Below are positions 30,712 to 39,552 of a stretch of DNA of 64,000 nucleotides, piece after piece (the first letter of the stretch is position 1; each line of letters begins with the position of its first letter). Made by a program: the position numbers and the translations under genes. Origin of the DNA: an uncultured Pelagibacteraceae bacterium (GTDB taxonomy: Bacteria; Pseudomonadota; Alphaproteobacteria; Pelagibacterales; Pelagibacteraceae); the NCBI GenBank assembly GCA_902611405.1, contig CACLZL010000001.1, positions 62,001 to 126,000 of the forward strand, in the 5' to 3' direction. The notes beneath the pieces were generated by a model. It saw only the letters and a program-made list of their open reading frames with translations. It had not been told where the DNA came from and did no database searches.

Positions 30712-31227
30712 TTAATCATCTGCATGAACTTTTTCATCTTTTTCATGCTTTTCTTGTGCTGCAATAGTGTACTTAGCAACAGGTCTTGCCATTAATCTTT
30801 TCAACCCAATTGGCTCTGCTGTATCCAGACAATATCCATAAGTATCTTCTCTAATTCTTCTAAGCGCTTTGTCAATTTCAGATATTAATTTAATTTGTCT
30901 ATTGATTGCTTTCATTTCTACATTGCTATCAATATATGAGTTTGCTTGATCAACAATATCTGCAGATATGTTATTATCGTCCATACTACCATTATAGAGA
31001 GCTTCATTGTTAGCTTTAATTAATTCTTTTTTCCACTCCGTAAGTCTCATTCTAAAAAATACTTTGTGTTTTTCACACATATATTTTTCAGTATCTTTTG
31101 GAACATAAGTTTTTGAAATTTTTACTGGTCCTTTTGAAGCAACTTTAGCTGCAGTTTTTTTTGTTTTATTTGCAACTTTAGTTTTTGGCTTTGATACTTT
31201 TTTCTTAGCTTTAGCTGTCTTTGGCAT
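30712..31227 (-). CDS. dksA: DksA-family RNA polymerase-binding regulator
   Basis: Secondary-channel regulator acting with ppGpp on stable-RNA and amino-acid promoters. In the 171-residue protein the first 45 residues form a Lys/Ala/Thr-rich tail, followed by the coiled coil, whose acidic tip DxxDxA is Asp90-Ile-Val-Asp93-Gln-Ala95. The globular end reads YGYCLDTAEPIGLKRLMARP then AAQEKHE. Of the four zinc cysteines of E. coli DksA only Cys133 remains, as in other alphaproteobacterial DksA proteins that fold without C4 zinc. The basic N-terminal tail is unusual and could bind nucleic acid. Two tiny ORFs follow directly. Confidence 0.92.
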   Translation of the reverse strand: MPKTAKAKKKVSKPKTKVANKTKKTAAKVASKGPVKISKTYVPKDTEKYMCEKHKVFFRMRLTEWKKELIKANNEALYNGSMDDNNISADIVDQANSYIDSNVEMKAINRQIKLISEIDKALRRIREDTYGYCLDTAEPIGLKRLMARPVAKYTIAAQEKHEKDEKVHADD

Positions 31228-31305
31228 GGCGTAAATTTAATCGGTCGAAGTATATTCAGCAAATTAGGGGTGTCAAGCAAGCTTAATTGATATAAATATT
31301 TATAA

Positions 31306-32628
31306 ATGACCATTAATAACAAAAATATCGATAATGTTTTTTATATTTTTGTTATAGCTCATCTAATTTTTTGGACTTTCATCCCGTCGATTACAAATCA
31401 CAATTTACCATTAGATACTATTGAAGCGTTAGCTTGGGGCAGTAATTTAGATTGGGGATTTAACAAACATCCACCTATGAGTGCTTTTATTCTAGAAATA
31501 TTTTTTCAAATTTTTGGACCTCAAGATTGGGTTTATTATTTATTAAGTCAAATTTTAGTAATTATTTCTTTCTATTATGTTTTTAAATTTTCAAACGAAA
31601 TATTTAACAATAAATTATTAGGTTTAATTTCTGTACTATTAATTGAAGCTATTTATTTCTATAATTTCACTACACCAGAATTTAATGTAAATGTATGTCA
31701 ATTACCTTTCTGGTCTTTAACAGTTTATTATTCATGGAAAATTTATAGTAGTAAAGAAATAAAGTTTTTAGATTGTTTTTTGGTAGGTCTATTCGCAGCT
31801 TTTGGATTCTTAACAAAATATTTATTTATCTATTTATTAATATCTATCGATCTTTTATTTATTTATTTAATTTTATTTAAAAAGGAGAGAAAGTTTGATT
31901 TTAAATATTTCATTACTATTGAAGTTTTTATAATAGTTTTAGTTCCACATTTAATTTGGTTAAATAATAATGAATTCATTACTATTGCATATGGATTAGC
32001 CAGAACTGGCTTAGATCAATCCAGTTTTGTTGATCATATTAAATTTCCAATAACCTTTTTATTGAAACAAGTAGTAATAATAATTCCATTTTTAATTATA
32101 TCTTGGCTTTTAGTTAAAAAAATTAAGTTTAATATTAATTTTAAAGATAAAAAATTACTTTTTTTATTAGCAGTTAATATTTTGCCAATAGTTTTAATAT
32201 TTTTAACTTCGTTAATCACTGGATCAAAAATTAGAACTATGTGGATGACACCATTTTATTTATTTTTTGGGTCATTATTTGTTTATTTGTTTCAAGGACA
32301 AATAAATATTAAAAAACTTAAACCATTCATGATTGGATTTATTTTCTTCTTTTTTTTATCACCAACTCTTTATGCTTATGTTTCAATTTTAAAAGATGAT
32401 AAGAGAACAGATTATCCAGGCAAAGAAATCGCAGCTAAAATACAATATGCTTGGGATCAACAATTCAATTCAACAATTAATGTAGTTTTAGGGGATGAAT
32501 GGAATGCTGGAAATCTATCTTATCATTTAAAATCCCGACCAGCTTGGGAAGGCTTTGTTGAAAGAGAAAAACTTGAGCAATTGAAAGATTACATGTGTCT
32601 TGATAATGTTTGTGTAGGATCAAGATAG
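31306..32628 (+). CDS. GT39-like membrane glycosyltransferase (ArnT/PMT fold)
   Basis: A 440-residue polytopic membrane protein. The early loop PLDTIEALAWGSNLDWGFNKHPPMSAFILE has the Asp/Glu and HPP features of the GT39/GT83 group, which take sugar from polyprenyl-phosphate donors and transfer it on the periplasmic side. The C-terminal part is a short soluble domain (VVLGDEWNAGNLSYHL) like the periplasmic part of ArnT relatives. The adjacent GT2 gene starts at the next base and probably supplies the lipid-linked sugar. The acceptor is unknown (lipid A, protein or glycan). It is the first gene of a seven-gene plus-strand cluster. Confidence 0.85.
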   Translation: MTINNKNIDNVFYIFVIAHLIFWTFIPSITNHNLPLDTIEALAWGSNLDWGFNKHPPMSAFILEIFFQIFGPQDWVYYLLSQILVIISFYYVFKFSNEIFNNKLLGLISVLLIEAIYFYNFTTPEFNVNVCQLPFWSLTVYYSWKIYSSKEIKFLDCFLVGLFAAFGFLTKYLFIYLLISIDLLFIYLILFKKERKFDFKYFITIEVFIIVLVPHLIWLNNNEFITIAYGLARTGLDQSSFVDHIKFPITFLLKQVVIIIPFLIISWLLVKKIKFNINFKDKKLLFLLAVNILPIVLIFLTSLITGSKIRTMWMTPFYLFFGSLFVYLFQGQINIKKLKPFMIGFIFFFFLSPTLYAYVSILKDDKRTDYPGKEIAAKIQYAWDQQFNSTINVVLGDEWNAGNLSYHLKSRPAWEGFVEREKLEQLKDYMCLDNVCVGSR

Positions 32629-33498
32629 ATGAAATATGTAATTTTAATTCCAATTTACAACGATAGAGAATCATTAAAATTACTAATAGAGAATATTAAT
32701 TACGAAGTAAGGGATTTAAATCATGAAATATCATTAGTTGTTATAAATGATGCTTCCTCTCAACAGATTATTGATAGTTATCCAAATATTGAAAACATTA
32801 GATCTTTTGAAATCATAAATATGAAAGAAAATAGAGGCCATGCAAGATGTATTGCATCTGGGTTGAAATATATCTTTAAAAAAAAAGAATTTGATTTTGT
32901 AATTCCTATGGATGGAGACGGAGAAGATAGACCTGATGAAATTAAAAATTTCATTCAACTTTCAGAACAATCTGGAGAAAAATCTGTAATTGGTGAGAGA
33001 ATTAAGAGATCTGAGGGTTTATTTTTTAAAATATGTTATCAATTTCATAAGTTTTTAACTTTATCATTTACAGGACAATCAATCAAATTTGGAAACTTTA
33101 CTTGTCTCTCAAAATTAACGATTAAAAAATTGCTAGATGAAAAAGCGACCTGGAATAGTTTTTCAGGATCTTTAAAAAAAATAGAAAAAGATTTAATCAG
33201 CACACCTTCAATTAGAGGCAAAAGGTATTTTGGTCCATCACAAATGAGTTTCTTTAACTTGTTAAAACATTCTCTCTCAATAATTAGTGTATTCAGAAAA
33301 ACGGTTTTAATTAGATCAGCTTTGTTTATTATTTTTTATATATTACTTATCAAAAGCAATGCATCAGTAATAACTTCAATACCTTTAGTTTTGTTATTGA
33401 TAATGATTTATTCAATTTCTAGTTTAGCTTTAAGAGAAAATCTTGAAGAATTTAATAATTCCTTAGAAAATATCCACGATATTGATAAGTTAAAATGA
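32629..33498 (+). CDS. GT2 glycosyltransferase, polyprenyl-phosphate sugar synthase type
   Basis: A 289-residue protein with an N-terminal GT-A domain: LIPIYNDRESLKLLI, VVINDASSQ, ENRGHARCIASGLKY and the metal-binding PMDGDGEDRPDEI (DxD about residue 99-103). Two hydrophobic segments near the C-terminus (about 225-265) anchor it in the membrane. This layout resembles dolichyl-/undecaprenyl-phosphate mannose or glucose synthases. It starts immediately after the GT39-like stop, which supports a donor-and-transfer pair. The sugar cannot be read from the sequence. Confidence 0.87.
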   Translation: MKYVILIPIYNDRESLKLLIENINYEVRDLNHEISLVVINDASSQQIIDSYPNIENIRSFEIINMKENRGHARCIASGLKYIFKKKEFDFVIPMDGDGEDRPDEIKNFIQLSEQSGEKSVIGERIKRSEGLFFKICYQFHKFLTLSFTGQSIKFGNFTCLSKLTIKKLLDEKATWNSFSGSLKKIEKDLISTPSIRGKRYFGPSQMSFFNLLKHSLSIISVFRKTVLIRSALFIIFYILLIKSNASVITSIPLVLLLIMIYSISSLALRENLEEFNNSLENIHDIDKLK

Positions 33499-33516
33499 TT
33501 TTACTATTATAACACT

Positions 33517-34953
33517 ATGAAAAGCTTTTTTAGAAAAGTTTCGTATGGAGTTGGTCCTAGTGATGAAATCCCTTCAGATCCATTAAAATGGGCTCTTGAT
33601 CAACTAAATGAAGTTCCAAAATTAAGTTGGCAAGGAAAAATATACTCAGAAAAACAATTAAGAAATCACTATAAAGACTGGGTTTATGGTGATCGAAAAG
33701 TTTTAAGAAAAAAGTATAAAGATAACAAAACTCTATATAAAACACATAAAGATATTTTGAGGCATAAAACAGGACAAAAGTTTTGGGAGTCTTTAGAGAT
33801 TTCTATTAGACACAATGAAGGCATTAATAGCAAACATCCAGTTCTTGCAAAACTATGGATGTTCTGGGGAAATTTCTTTGCAATTAGTGAAAAGGACTTC
33901 TTAGCAAATTATTCAACCGGTCCTTATCAAAGAGAAATTATACGACCAAATTTAAATCAGTCATTTGAAAAAATGGTTTATGATGTAACTACTTCATGGG
34001 CAATGATTCATCACTTAGATAATAGTGAGAGTGCTGGACCAAAAAGTATAACTGCATTTGAGGATTGGAGAAGAAGAAAAAAAAAACCAGCAACTATTAA
34101 CGAAAATCATGCAAGAGAACTTTTAGAGCTTCATACAATATCTCCTAAAGCAGGTTATACTCAAGAGGATGTAATTCAGCTTGCATATATTATGACCGGG
34201 TGGCAACAAAGATGGAGCAAAAAAAAATTGGAGACAGGCAACGTATGGTTTAACTCCGAATATCATCAGCCAGGAAAAAAGCATGTTCTTGGAAAAGAAT
34301 ATAAAAAAGGAAAAAAAACTCTTGCTGTAGTAATTAAAGATTTAGTTAATCACCCAAATTGTAGGGATTTTGTTGCTGAAAGGCTTTGTAGATATTTGGT
34401 CACTGACGAACCAACTAAAGAAATGAAGCAACCAATTATATATGCTTTCGAAAAATCTGATGGACATTTACCAGAGATACACAAAGCTGCAATAAAAGTC
34501 GCATTTGAATATAACGATAAATATAAAAAGTTTCAGACGCCTGAAAATTGGTTAATTCAGGTTGCAAAAATTGCAGATTTAAATTGGCCGCCATCTCCAG
34601 AATTGATGGATAAATATGAGCCTGGTCAAAAACCATTTGCTTCTCAAAGAGAACCTGAGCGGATTTTACGAAACATTGGTCACCATCCTTACAGAGCAAA
34701 ACAACCAAATGGTTGGTCTGACCATTCTGCAGATTGGATTTCTCCAGAATTATTAATTAGAAGATTGGTGTATGCAAAAGCGAGTTATAATTTTGCTAAA
34801 ATAGAAAATAATAAAAATACTGAGTATTATGAAAGTATTGTTGAAAAAAATTTTGATAATTCAAGCAAAATAATGAAATACATAAATCAAAAAAATAGAG
34901 CTGTTGAAAAACATACTCTACTTTTTAACCACCCGGAGTTTTTAAAAGCATGA
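33517..34953 (+). CDS. DUF1800 family protein
   Basis: A 478-residue protein of the DUF1800 family, whose biochemical function is not established. Recognisable parts are the central HARELLELHTISPKAGYTQEDVIQLAYIMTGW motif, YHQPGKKHVLG, LVNHPNCRDFVAERLCRYLV and the late PNGWSDHSADWISPELLIRRL. No clear signal peptide is present, unlike many relatives. It overlaps the DUF1501 gene by four bases (ATGA). DUF1800-DUF1501 pairs recur in many bacteria, so the two probably act together. Confidence 0.9.
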   Translation: MKSFFRKVSYGVGPSDEIPSDPLKWALDQLNEVPKLSWQGKIYSEKQLRNHYKDWVYGDRKVLRKKYKDNKTLYKTHKDILRHKTGQKFWESLEISIRHNEGINSKHPVLAKLWMFWGNFFAISEKDFLANYSTGPYQREIIRPNLNQSFEKMVYDVTTSWAMIHHLDNSESAGPKSITAFEDWRRRKKKPATINENHARELLELHTISPKAGYTQEDVIQLAYIMTGWQQRWSKKKLETGNVWFNSEYHQPGKKHVLGKEYKKGKKTLAVVIKDLVNHPNCRDFVAERLCRYLVTDEPTKEMKQPIIYAFEKSDGHLPEIHKAAIKVAFEYNDKYKKFQTPENWLIQVAKIADLNWPPSPELMDKYEPGQKPFASQREPERILRNIGHHPYRAKQPNGWSDHSADWISPELLIRRLVYAKASYNFAKIENNKNTEYYESIVEKNFDNSSKIMKYINQKNRAVEKHTLLFNHPEFLKA

Positions 34954-36101
34954 AGATATCTAGAAGAAATTTTTTAAAAACTACTGCTCTAACATCATTA
35001 TATTTTGCAGGTTTTAGTGCAACAGGCTATGCAAATTTTGAAACAAAAAAAAATTTAGTAATAATTATGTTACGTGGAGGAATGGACGGTTTATGTGCGA
35101 TCCCAGTTAAAGGTGATAAAAATTTTGAGAAATTAAGAAGTAAAATCAATCTTGATAGAACTTTAAAACTTACATCTGATTTTGATTTACACCCAGCGTT
35201 AAAAACATTTAAAAGCCTTTGGAATGAAAATTTAAGTGCAGCTGTACATGCAACAAATATCCCTTACACAGGTAGATCACATTTTGATGGCCAAAATTTA
35301 ATGGAATCAGGCGGTAAAATACCATACCAAGAAAAAACAGGTTGGCTTGGAAGAGGAATGAAAACTGCAGGATTAACAGGACAAGGGTTAGCTTTGGCTT
35401 TACCAATGCCTTTATTGATTAGAGGCGTTCCTATGAATAATAATTATTTTCCTGTAGGTCGTAGTCTACCATATCCTTCTACTCTAGAACTTATTAAAAA
35501 AGCATATAATGAGCATGATGAAAAATTATTAAGTGACAATTTGGAAATTATTTTAACAAGAGATTTTAACAACAGATCAAGAGATGATGCCTGGATTTTA
35601 GCTTCAAGTGCTGGTACTGAGTTATCAAAACCAGATGGACCTAAAGTTGCAGTTTTTGAAGTTGATGGTTTTGATACTCATGCAGCCCAAGGTGCTACAG
35701 ATGGTGCTCATGCAGATTGCCTATCAGATTATGATAATATAGTTAGATCTTTAAAATCATCAATGTCAAAGGAAGTATTTGATAATACTTTAATTGTAAC
35801 ACTTACAGAGTTTGGTAGAACAATTAAGCAGAATAGTAGTAATGGAACGGAGCATGGTTATGGCTCAGCTATTTTAATGGCAGGTGGACTTGTTAAAAAA
35901 GCACAAGTGCATACAGATTGGCCGGGATTAAAGAAAAAAGAATTATTTGAAGGAAGAGATTTAAATTCTACAATAGATTCAAGAGCAATTTATGCTTCTG
36001 CAATGTCTACAGTCTTTGATATAGATTTCAAAAAAATCACCAAAGAAGTTTTTTGGGGAGAAAATTTACCAAATTTATCAGATAAGCTTTTTAAAACTTG
36101 A
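34950..36101 (+). CDS. DUF1501 family protein with Tat signal
   Basis: A 383-residue exported protein. The N-terminus has a twin-arginine signal (SRRNFLK, then a hydrophobic stretch ending near GYANF at about 28), pointing to folded export. The body has VIIMLRGGMDGLCAIPV, PYTGRSHFDGQNLMESG, VFEVDGFDTHAAQG and VTLTEFGRTIKQN...EHGYG, the DUF1501 pattern, which is related in layout to the alkaline phosphatase/sulfatase superfamily. The activity is not established. It is translationally coupled to DUF1800 on one side and overlaps the hydrolase start by one base (TGATG) on the other. Confidence 0.9.
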   Translation: MKISRRNFLKTTALTSLYFAGFSATGYANFETKKNLVIIMLRGGMDGLCAIPVKGDKNFEKLRSKINLDRTLKLTSDFDLHPALKTFKSLWNENLSAAVHATNIPYTGRSHFDGQNLMESGGKIPYQEKTGWLGRGMKTAGLTGQGLALALPMPLLIRGVPMNNNYFPVGRSLPYPSTLELIKKAYNEHDEKLLSDNLEIILTRDFNNRSRDDAWILASSAGTELSKPDGPKVAVFEVDGFDTHAAQGATDGAHADCLSDYDNIVRSLKSSMSKEVFDNTLIVTLTEFGRTIKQNSSNGTEHGYGSAILMAGGLVKKAQVHTDWPGLKKKELFEGRDLNSTIDSRAIYASAMSTVFDIDFKKITKEVFWGENLPNLSDKLFKT

Positions 36102-37108
36102 TGAAAAAATTATTAATTATTTTACTATCTTTTTTCTTTTTTACTAATTCTGCAAATTCTCAATCGAGATTTGGCGAATTGACAGAAATGCGTGATGAAA
36201 AAATGCGAGGTAAAGATAACCAATGGGTTAGACCTCATCCAGGACCTTTTATATGGAATCACATTGAACAAGAAAAAGGGAAGTTTATTTGGGAAGAAGT
36301 AGATAAATATGTTGTTTATGCTCAAGAACATAATCAAACAATTTTAGCAACTATCTGGCCTCATGCAAATTGGGAGCAAAAATCTTGCAAAAGAAAAAAA
36401 GCTAAAAGTCCTTTTGGAAAACGTTTTACAAAATATTTAAGTAAGCCTTGTTCAATGGATGATTATAAAAATTTTCTTGTAAAATTAGTGGATCGTTATG
36501 ATGGTGATGGTTTAAATGATATGCCTGGATTAACCAAACCTATTAAATATTGGGATGTAATGAATGAACCAGAATTTAAAATGTTTTTCAAAGGTAGCAA
36601 GGAAGACTTTATTGAAATCTTTAATTTTTCATCAAAAGTAATTAGAGAAAAACAACCAGATGCAGTAATTGTCATGGCTGGAGCAGCTGGAATGTTTCCA
36701 GAAAGCAAAAAATATTGGAAAGTTGTTTTGCCAAAAATTAAAGATCATTTTGATATTGCAAACATACACCACATAAGTGGTCCAGACGGGCAATGTGATA
36801 AACAGCTTTGGGTTGATGAATTTGCTGCTTTGTTAAAAAGTGTAAATGTGGAAAAACCTATTTGGTTAACTGAAGCAATGACCTGTGGTCCTCCTGTAAA
36901 AGCTTGGGTCAATGCATTTTTAAATGGTGCTGAACTAATAATTGATGTTGGTGTTAATGCTCCAGGAAAAAAAATGAGTAAAAAAGGTAGAAAAAAATTA
37001 AATGAATTTATTGCTGAATACGACGGTTTTACATCAATTAAAAGAATTTCAGAAAAAAAAGTAGAATTTACTTATAAAGATGGTTCTTCAAAAACTTTAG
37101 AATTTTAG
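36101..37108 (+). CDS. Secreted glycoside hydrolase, clan GH-A fold
   Basis: A 335-residue protein with a Sec signal peptide (about 1-20) and a TIM-barrel pattern. Catalytic candidates are Glu156 in KYWDVMNEPEF (the Asn-Glu acid/base pair of clan GH-A) and Glu258 in KPIWLTEAMTCG (nucleophile at the end of strand 7). HANW and IHHISGP lie at other barrel strands. The family could be GH39, GH5 or relatives; I cannot assign it. The ATG overlaps the DUF1501 stop by one base. Context with two lyase-fold proteins points to a polysaccharide substrate in the periplasm or outside the cell. Confidence 0.8.
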   Translation: MKKLLIILLSFFFFTNSANSQSRFGELTEMRDEKMRGKDNQWVRPHPGPFIWNHIEQEKGKFIWEEVDKYVVYAQEHNQTILATIWPHANWEQKSCKRKKAKSPFGKRFTKYLSKPCSMDDYKNFLVKLVDRYDGDGLNDMPGLTKPIKYWDVMNEPEFKMFFKGSKEDFIEIFNFSSKVIREKQPDAVIVMAGAAGMFPESKKYWKVVLPKIKDHFDIANIHHISGPDGQCDKQLWVDEFAALLKSVNVEKPIWLTEAMTCGPPVKAWVNAFLNGAELIIDVGVNAPGKKMSKKGRKKLNEFIAEYDGFTSIKRISEKKVEFTYKDGSSKTLEF

Positions 37109-37119
37109 TAAATTTAATA

Positions 37120-38052
37120 ATGAATAAATTATTTTTATTATTCCTCTTCACTATATTTTTTTCTTTTTCAGCTGAAGCAAATGAATGGAAAAGTAAAAAT
37201 AAATGGAAAATATCCTGTGGTGTAGTCGATAAAGAGTCTTTAATTGTAAATGGCAAAAGTAAAAAGTATTCAAAAAATGAATTCAAATTAGTAGATGTAG
37301 TTTTCAAACTTGATAAAGGAGAAGTTGGAAGTTGTCCTACAGATAAAAAACCTGCTGGAGGTTATCCTTACTCTGGAAGACAAGAAATAACTCATAAACT
37401 TCCAATCGGACATACTATTTTTGAGACGGATATTACTATTGAAGGTGCTCCATCAGCTAGATCGACTATATTTCAAATTCATGATGGTAGAAATAGTGGT
37501 GCTCCTCCGTCGTGGATTGGTGTCGATGGTGGATGGAAAATTATTCAAAAATTTCCAAAAGGAGAATGTTCACAAGAAAATTGTAAAATGTTAGAATTTA
37601 TTTCATTAGAAACTGGCAAAACTTATAGATTTAAAGCTGAAATAGATTATCAAAAAAAAGCAAAATTTTTATCTGTTAAATATTATCTTGATGATAAATT
37701 TATCCTTCATCACTACGATGTTCCATTGTTAACTAAGAAAACTGACGGGCCATATGGACCAACAAAACCATATATTAAAATTGGAATTTATAGAATTGGA
37801 GATACTGGTACAACTAAGTATACATATAAAAATTTAGTTATAAAAAATAAAAAAAAATCTTCATTTAAAAAAGTTAATACGTCTCAAGGTGCAACTAAAT
37901 TTTTTGTTGTTGTTTCAAGAAAATCAGATCCTTCAGTTCAATTTCGATTTGAAGATGAGCTTAAAGGTAAAGCAAGAACGCAAGCTTTAAAAAAATGTTT
38001 CACTGCAGGACATGATGATTGTGAAGTGTCATTGATAGGAACAACAAAGTAA
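37120..38052 (+). CDS. Secreted polysaccharide-lyase-like protein (heparin lyase I fold)
   Basis: A 310-residue protein with a Sec signal peptide (cleavage near EANEW, about 21). The region with GGYPYSGRQE, FETDITIEG, IFQIHDGRNSGAPPSWIG, YYLDDKFILHHYD and KIGIYRIGDTG resembles the beta-jelly-roll of heparin-lyase-I-like proteins (PL-type concanavalin fold). The last 55 residues form a separate module (FFVVVSRKSD...ALKKCFTAGHDDCEVS) with two cysteines, shared in pattern with the next gene. The substrate is unknown. Eleven bases separate it from the hydrolase upstream. Confidence 0.72.
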   Translation: MNKLFLLFLFTIFFSFSAEANEWKSKNKWKISCGVVDKESLIVNGKSKKYSKNEFKLVDVVFKLDKGEVGSCPTDKKPAGGYPYSGRQEITHKLPIGHTIFETDITIEGAPSARSTIFQIHDGRNSGAPPSWIGVDGGWKIIQKFPKGECSQENCKMLEFISLETGKTYRFKAEIDYQKKAKFLSVKYYLDDKFILHHYDVPLLTKKTDGPYGPTKPYIKIGIYRIGDTGTTKYTYKNLVIKNKKKSSFKKVNTSQGATKFFVVVSRKSDPSVQFRFEDELKGKARTQALKKCFTAGHDDCEVSLIGTTK

Positions 38053-38059
38053 TTTTAAA

Positions 38060-39232
38060 ATGAAAAAAAATTTAATAGTTATATTTTCTAGTTTTTTTAT
38101 ATGTTTGAATGCATTTGCTGAAAAACCTTTAAATATCTTTAAAAATGAAATTTTGAAAGAAGAGGCTAAAAAAAAGATGAGTCTTGCTTACGACTCTTTA
38201 AAAAAACATAAACAAATATTAAATTATAACAAAGATGAAGAGGCTATAGAGATTACTCTGGATTACTCAATGGAAGGCCATCCAGAGGATTGGAATTTGT
38301 CTGATGATCAAGCTCAAAGATGGGAATTTGTTACAAAAAAAAAAAATTATCATAAACTAGGTAAAGAAATTTATTTAAAATATACATTTAAGTTGAAAGC
38401 TGGACAAAATCACAGCGCAAATATCTGGCAAGTAGTTGGAACTAAAAAAGGAGGTGAGATTATTTATCCTTCCATGCAGATTAGGTATACAACCGATGAA
38501 GACGATCTTCCAAATAGAATGGAATTTTATTTTAAACAAATTGAGGAAGTTTATTGGACAGATATTGATCCAGCAGCAAACAGATTTAAACAAAAGATGT
38601 ATAAATTTGACTTAGGAAGTTTAAGTGCATTTAAAAAAGAATACAGTACTGCTCTTTTTAAAATAAAACCATCCAAAAAAGAGGATGGAGAATTTATAAT
38701 GTGGTTGAATGACGAAAGAGTAATTGAGTTTTATGGACCAAATATGATTTTAGATAAAACAGGAGGTATAGCCTTTAAAATTGGTCTTTATAGGTTTTGG
38801 GATGCAAATCAAGACTCAAATTTAATTGAACCCTCAACTTTATCCATCAAAGAATATACTATAAGCAAAGATTGCAAAAAAGTCATGGATAAAGAAAAAT
38901 GTGATTATAAGTCTAATGATAAAATAGCAAGATCAAAATACAAATATAAGTATCGTGAGAATGAAATAATGCCAAAGGGTGCAAAAAAAATTAAAAGAAT
39001 TACTTCAAAAGTAGTTGCTAAAGAAATAAAATTTGAGGAAATGAAAGGAAATTTCTTAGCAATTATAAAAAATAAAAAAGATGACAAGTATCTTTTAAAA
39101 TATATTGGTTATAGTAAAGAGGGTGCTGCAAGCGAAGGTATTTCTAAATGTATGGAGCAATTTAAAAATATTTCAGACATAGAAGATAACGGTTGTTATA
39201 TTCATTATCAAAAAAAGGTTACACAATTTTAA
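38060..39232 (+). CDS. Second secreted lyase-like jelly-roll protein
   Basis: A 390-residue protein with a Sec signal peptide (cleavage near AFAEK, about 21). Its middle has SANIWQVVGTKKGGEIIYPSMQIRY, FIMWLNDERVIEFYGPN and FKIGLYRFWDANQDSN, matching the neighbour's strand pattern, so the two look like diverged paralogues. After a basic linker (about 275-330) comes a C-terminal module FLAIIKNKKD...SEGISKCMEQF...NGCYIHYQ, again two cysteines. It ends the cluster; the next gene is on the other strand. Enzymatic activity is inference. Confidence 0.65.
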   Translation: MKKNLIVIFSSFFICLNAFAEKPLNIFKNEILKEEAKKKMSLAYDSLKKHKQILNYNKDEEAIEITLDYSMEGHPEDWNLSDDQAQRWEFVTKKKNYHKLGKEIYLKYTFKLKAGQNHSANIWQVVGTKKGGEIIYPSMQIRYTTDEDDLPNRMEFYFKQIEEVYWTDIDPAANRFKQKMYKFDLGSLSAFKKEYSTALFKIKPSKKEDGEFIMWLNDERVIEFYGPNMILDKTGGIAFKIGLYRFWDANQDSNLIEPSTLSIKEYTISKDCKKVMDKEKCDYKSNDKIARSKYKYKYRENEIMPKGAKKIKRITSKVVAKEIKFEEMKGNFLAIIKNKKDDKYLLKYIGYSKEGAASEGISKCMEQFKNISDIEDNGCYIHYQKKVTQF

Positions 39233-39243
39233 ATGAAAAAATT

Positions 39244-39465
39244 TTAGCAGCAACCGCAGCTTTTTTTAGCAGCTTTTGGTTGTTTTTCAGCTTGTGATGT
39301 TTCTAACTCTTTTTGCTCATCTTCAAGAGCTTTTTGTTTCTTTGAAATTTTGTCTTCAAAGTAATCATATAAAGATACAAAACCTAATTTAGAGGCTCTT
39401 TTTTCCTCATAATTCCTTCGTCCTTTAAGGTTTTCTATTATTTTGATTATTTCTTGGTTCTGCAC
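39244..39465 (-). CDS. Small charged protein with Cys-rich C-terminus
   Basis: A 73-residue protein from a GTG at 39465, preceded by AAAAGGA. It has a basic N-terminal region (LKGRRNYEEKRASKLGFVSLYDYFED), a helical Lys/Glu-rich middle and ends KKSCGCC, a possible metal-binding tail. An ATG at 39567 would give 107 residues with a hydrophobic N-terminus but would read back into the ureD start by 15 bases; I think that extension is non-coding. No family is recognised. It is divergent from the urease operon. Confidence 0.65.
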   Translation of the reverse strand: MQNQEIIKIIENLKGRRNYEEKRASKLGFVSLYDYFEDKISKKQKALEDEQKELETSQAEKQPKAAKKSCGCC

Positions 39466-39552
39466 GTTTCCTTTTTTATTAAAAAAGGCAAATAATCCAA
39501 GCAGTAAAAATTGGCAAATTATAAACAGGTTTTTTTGTGCTAGGATAAGATA

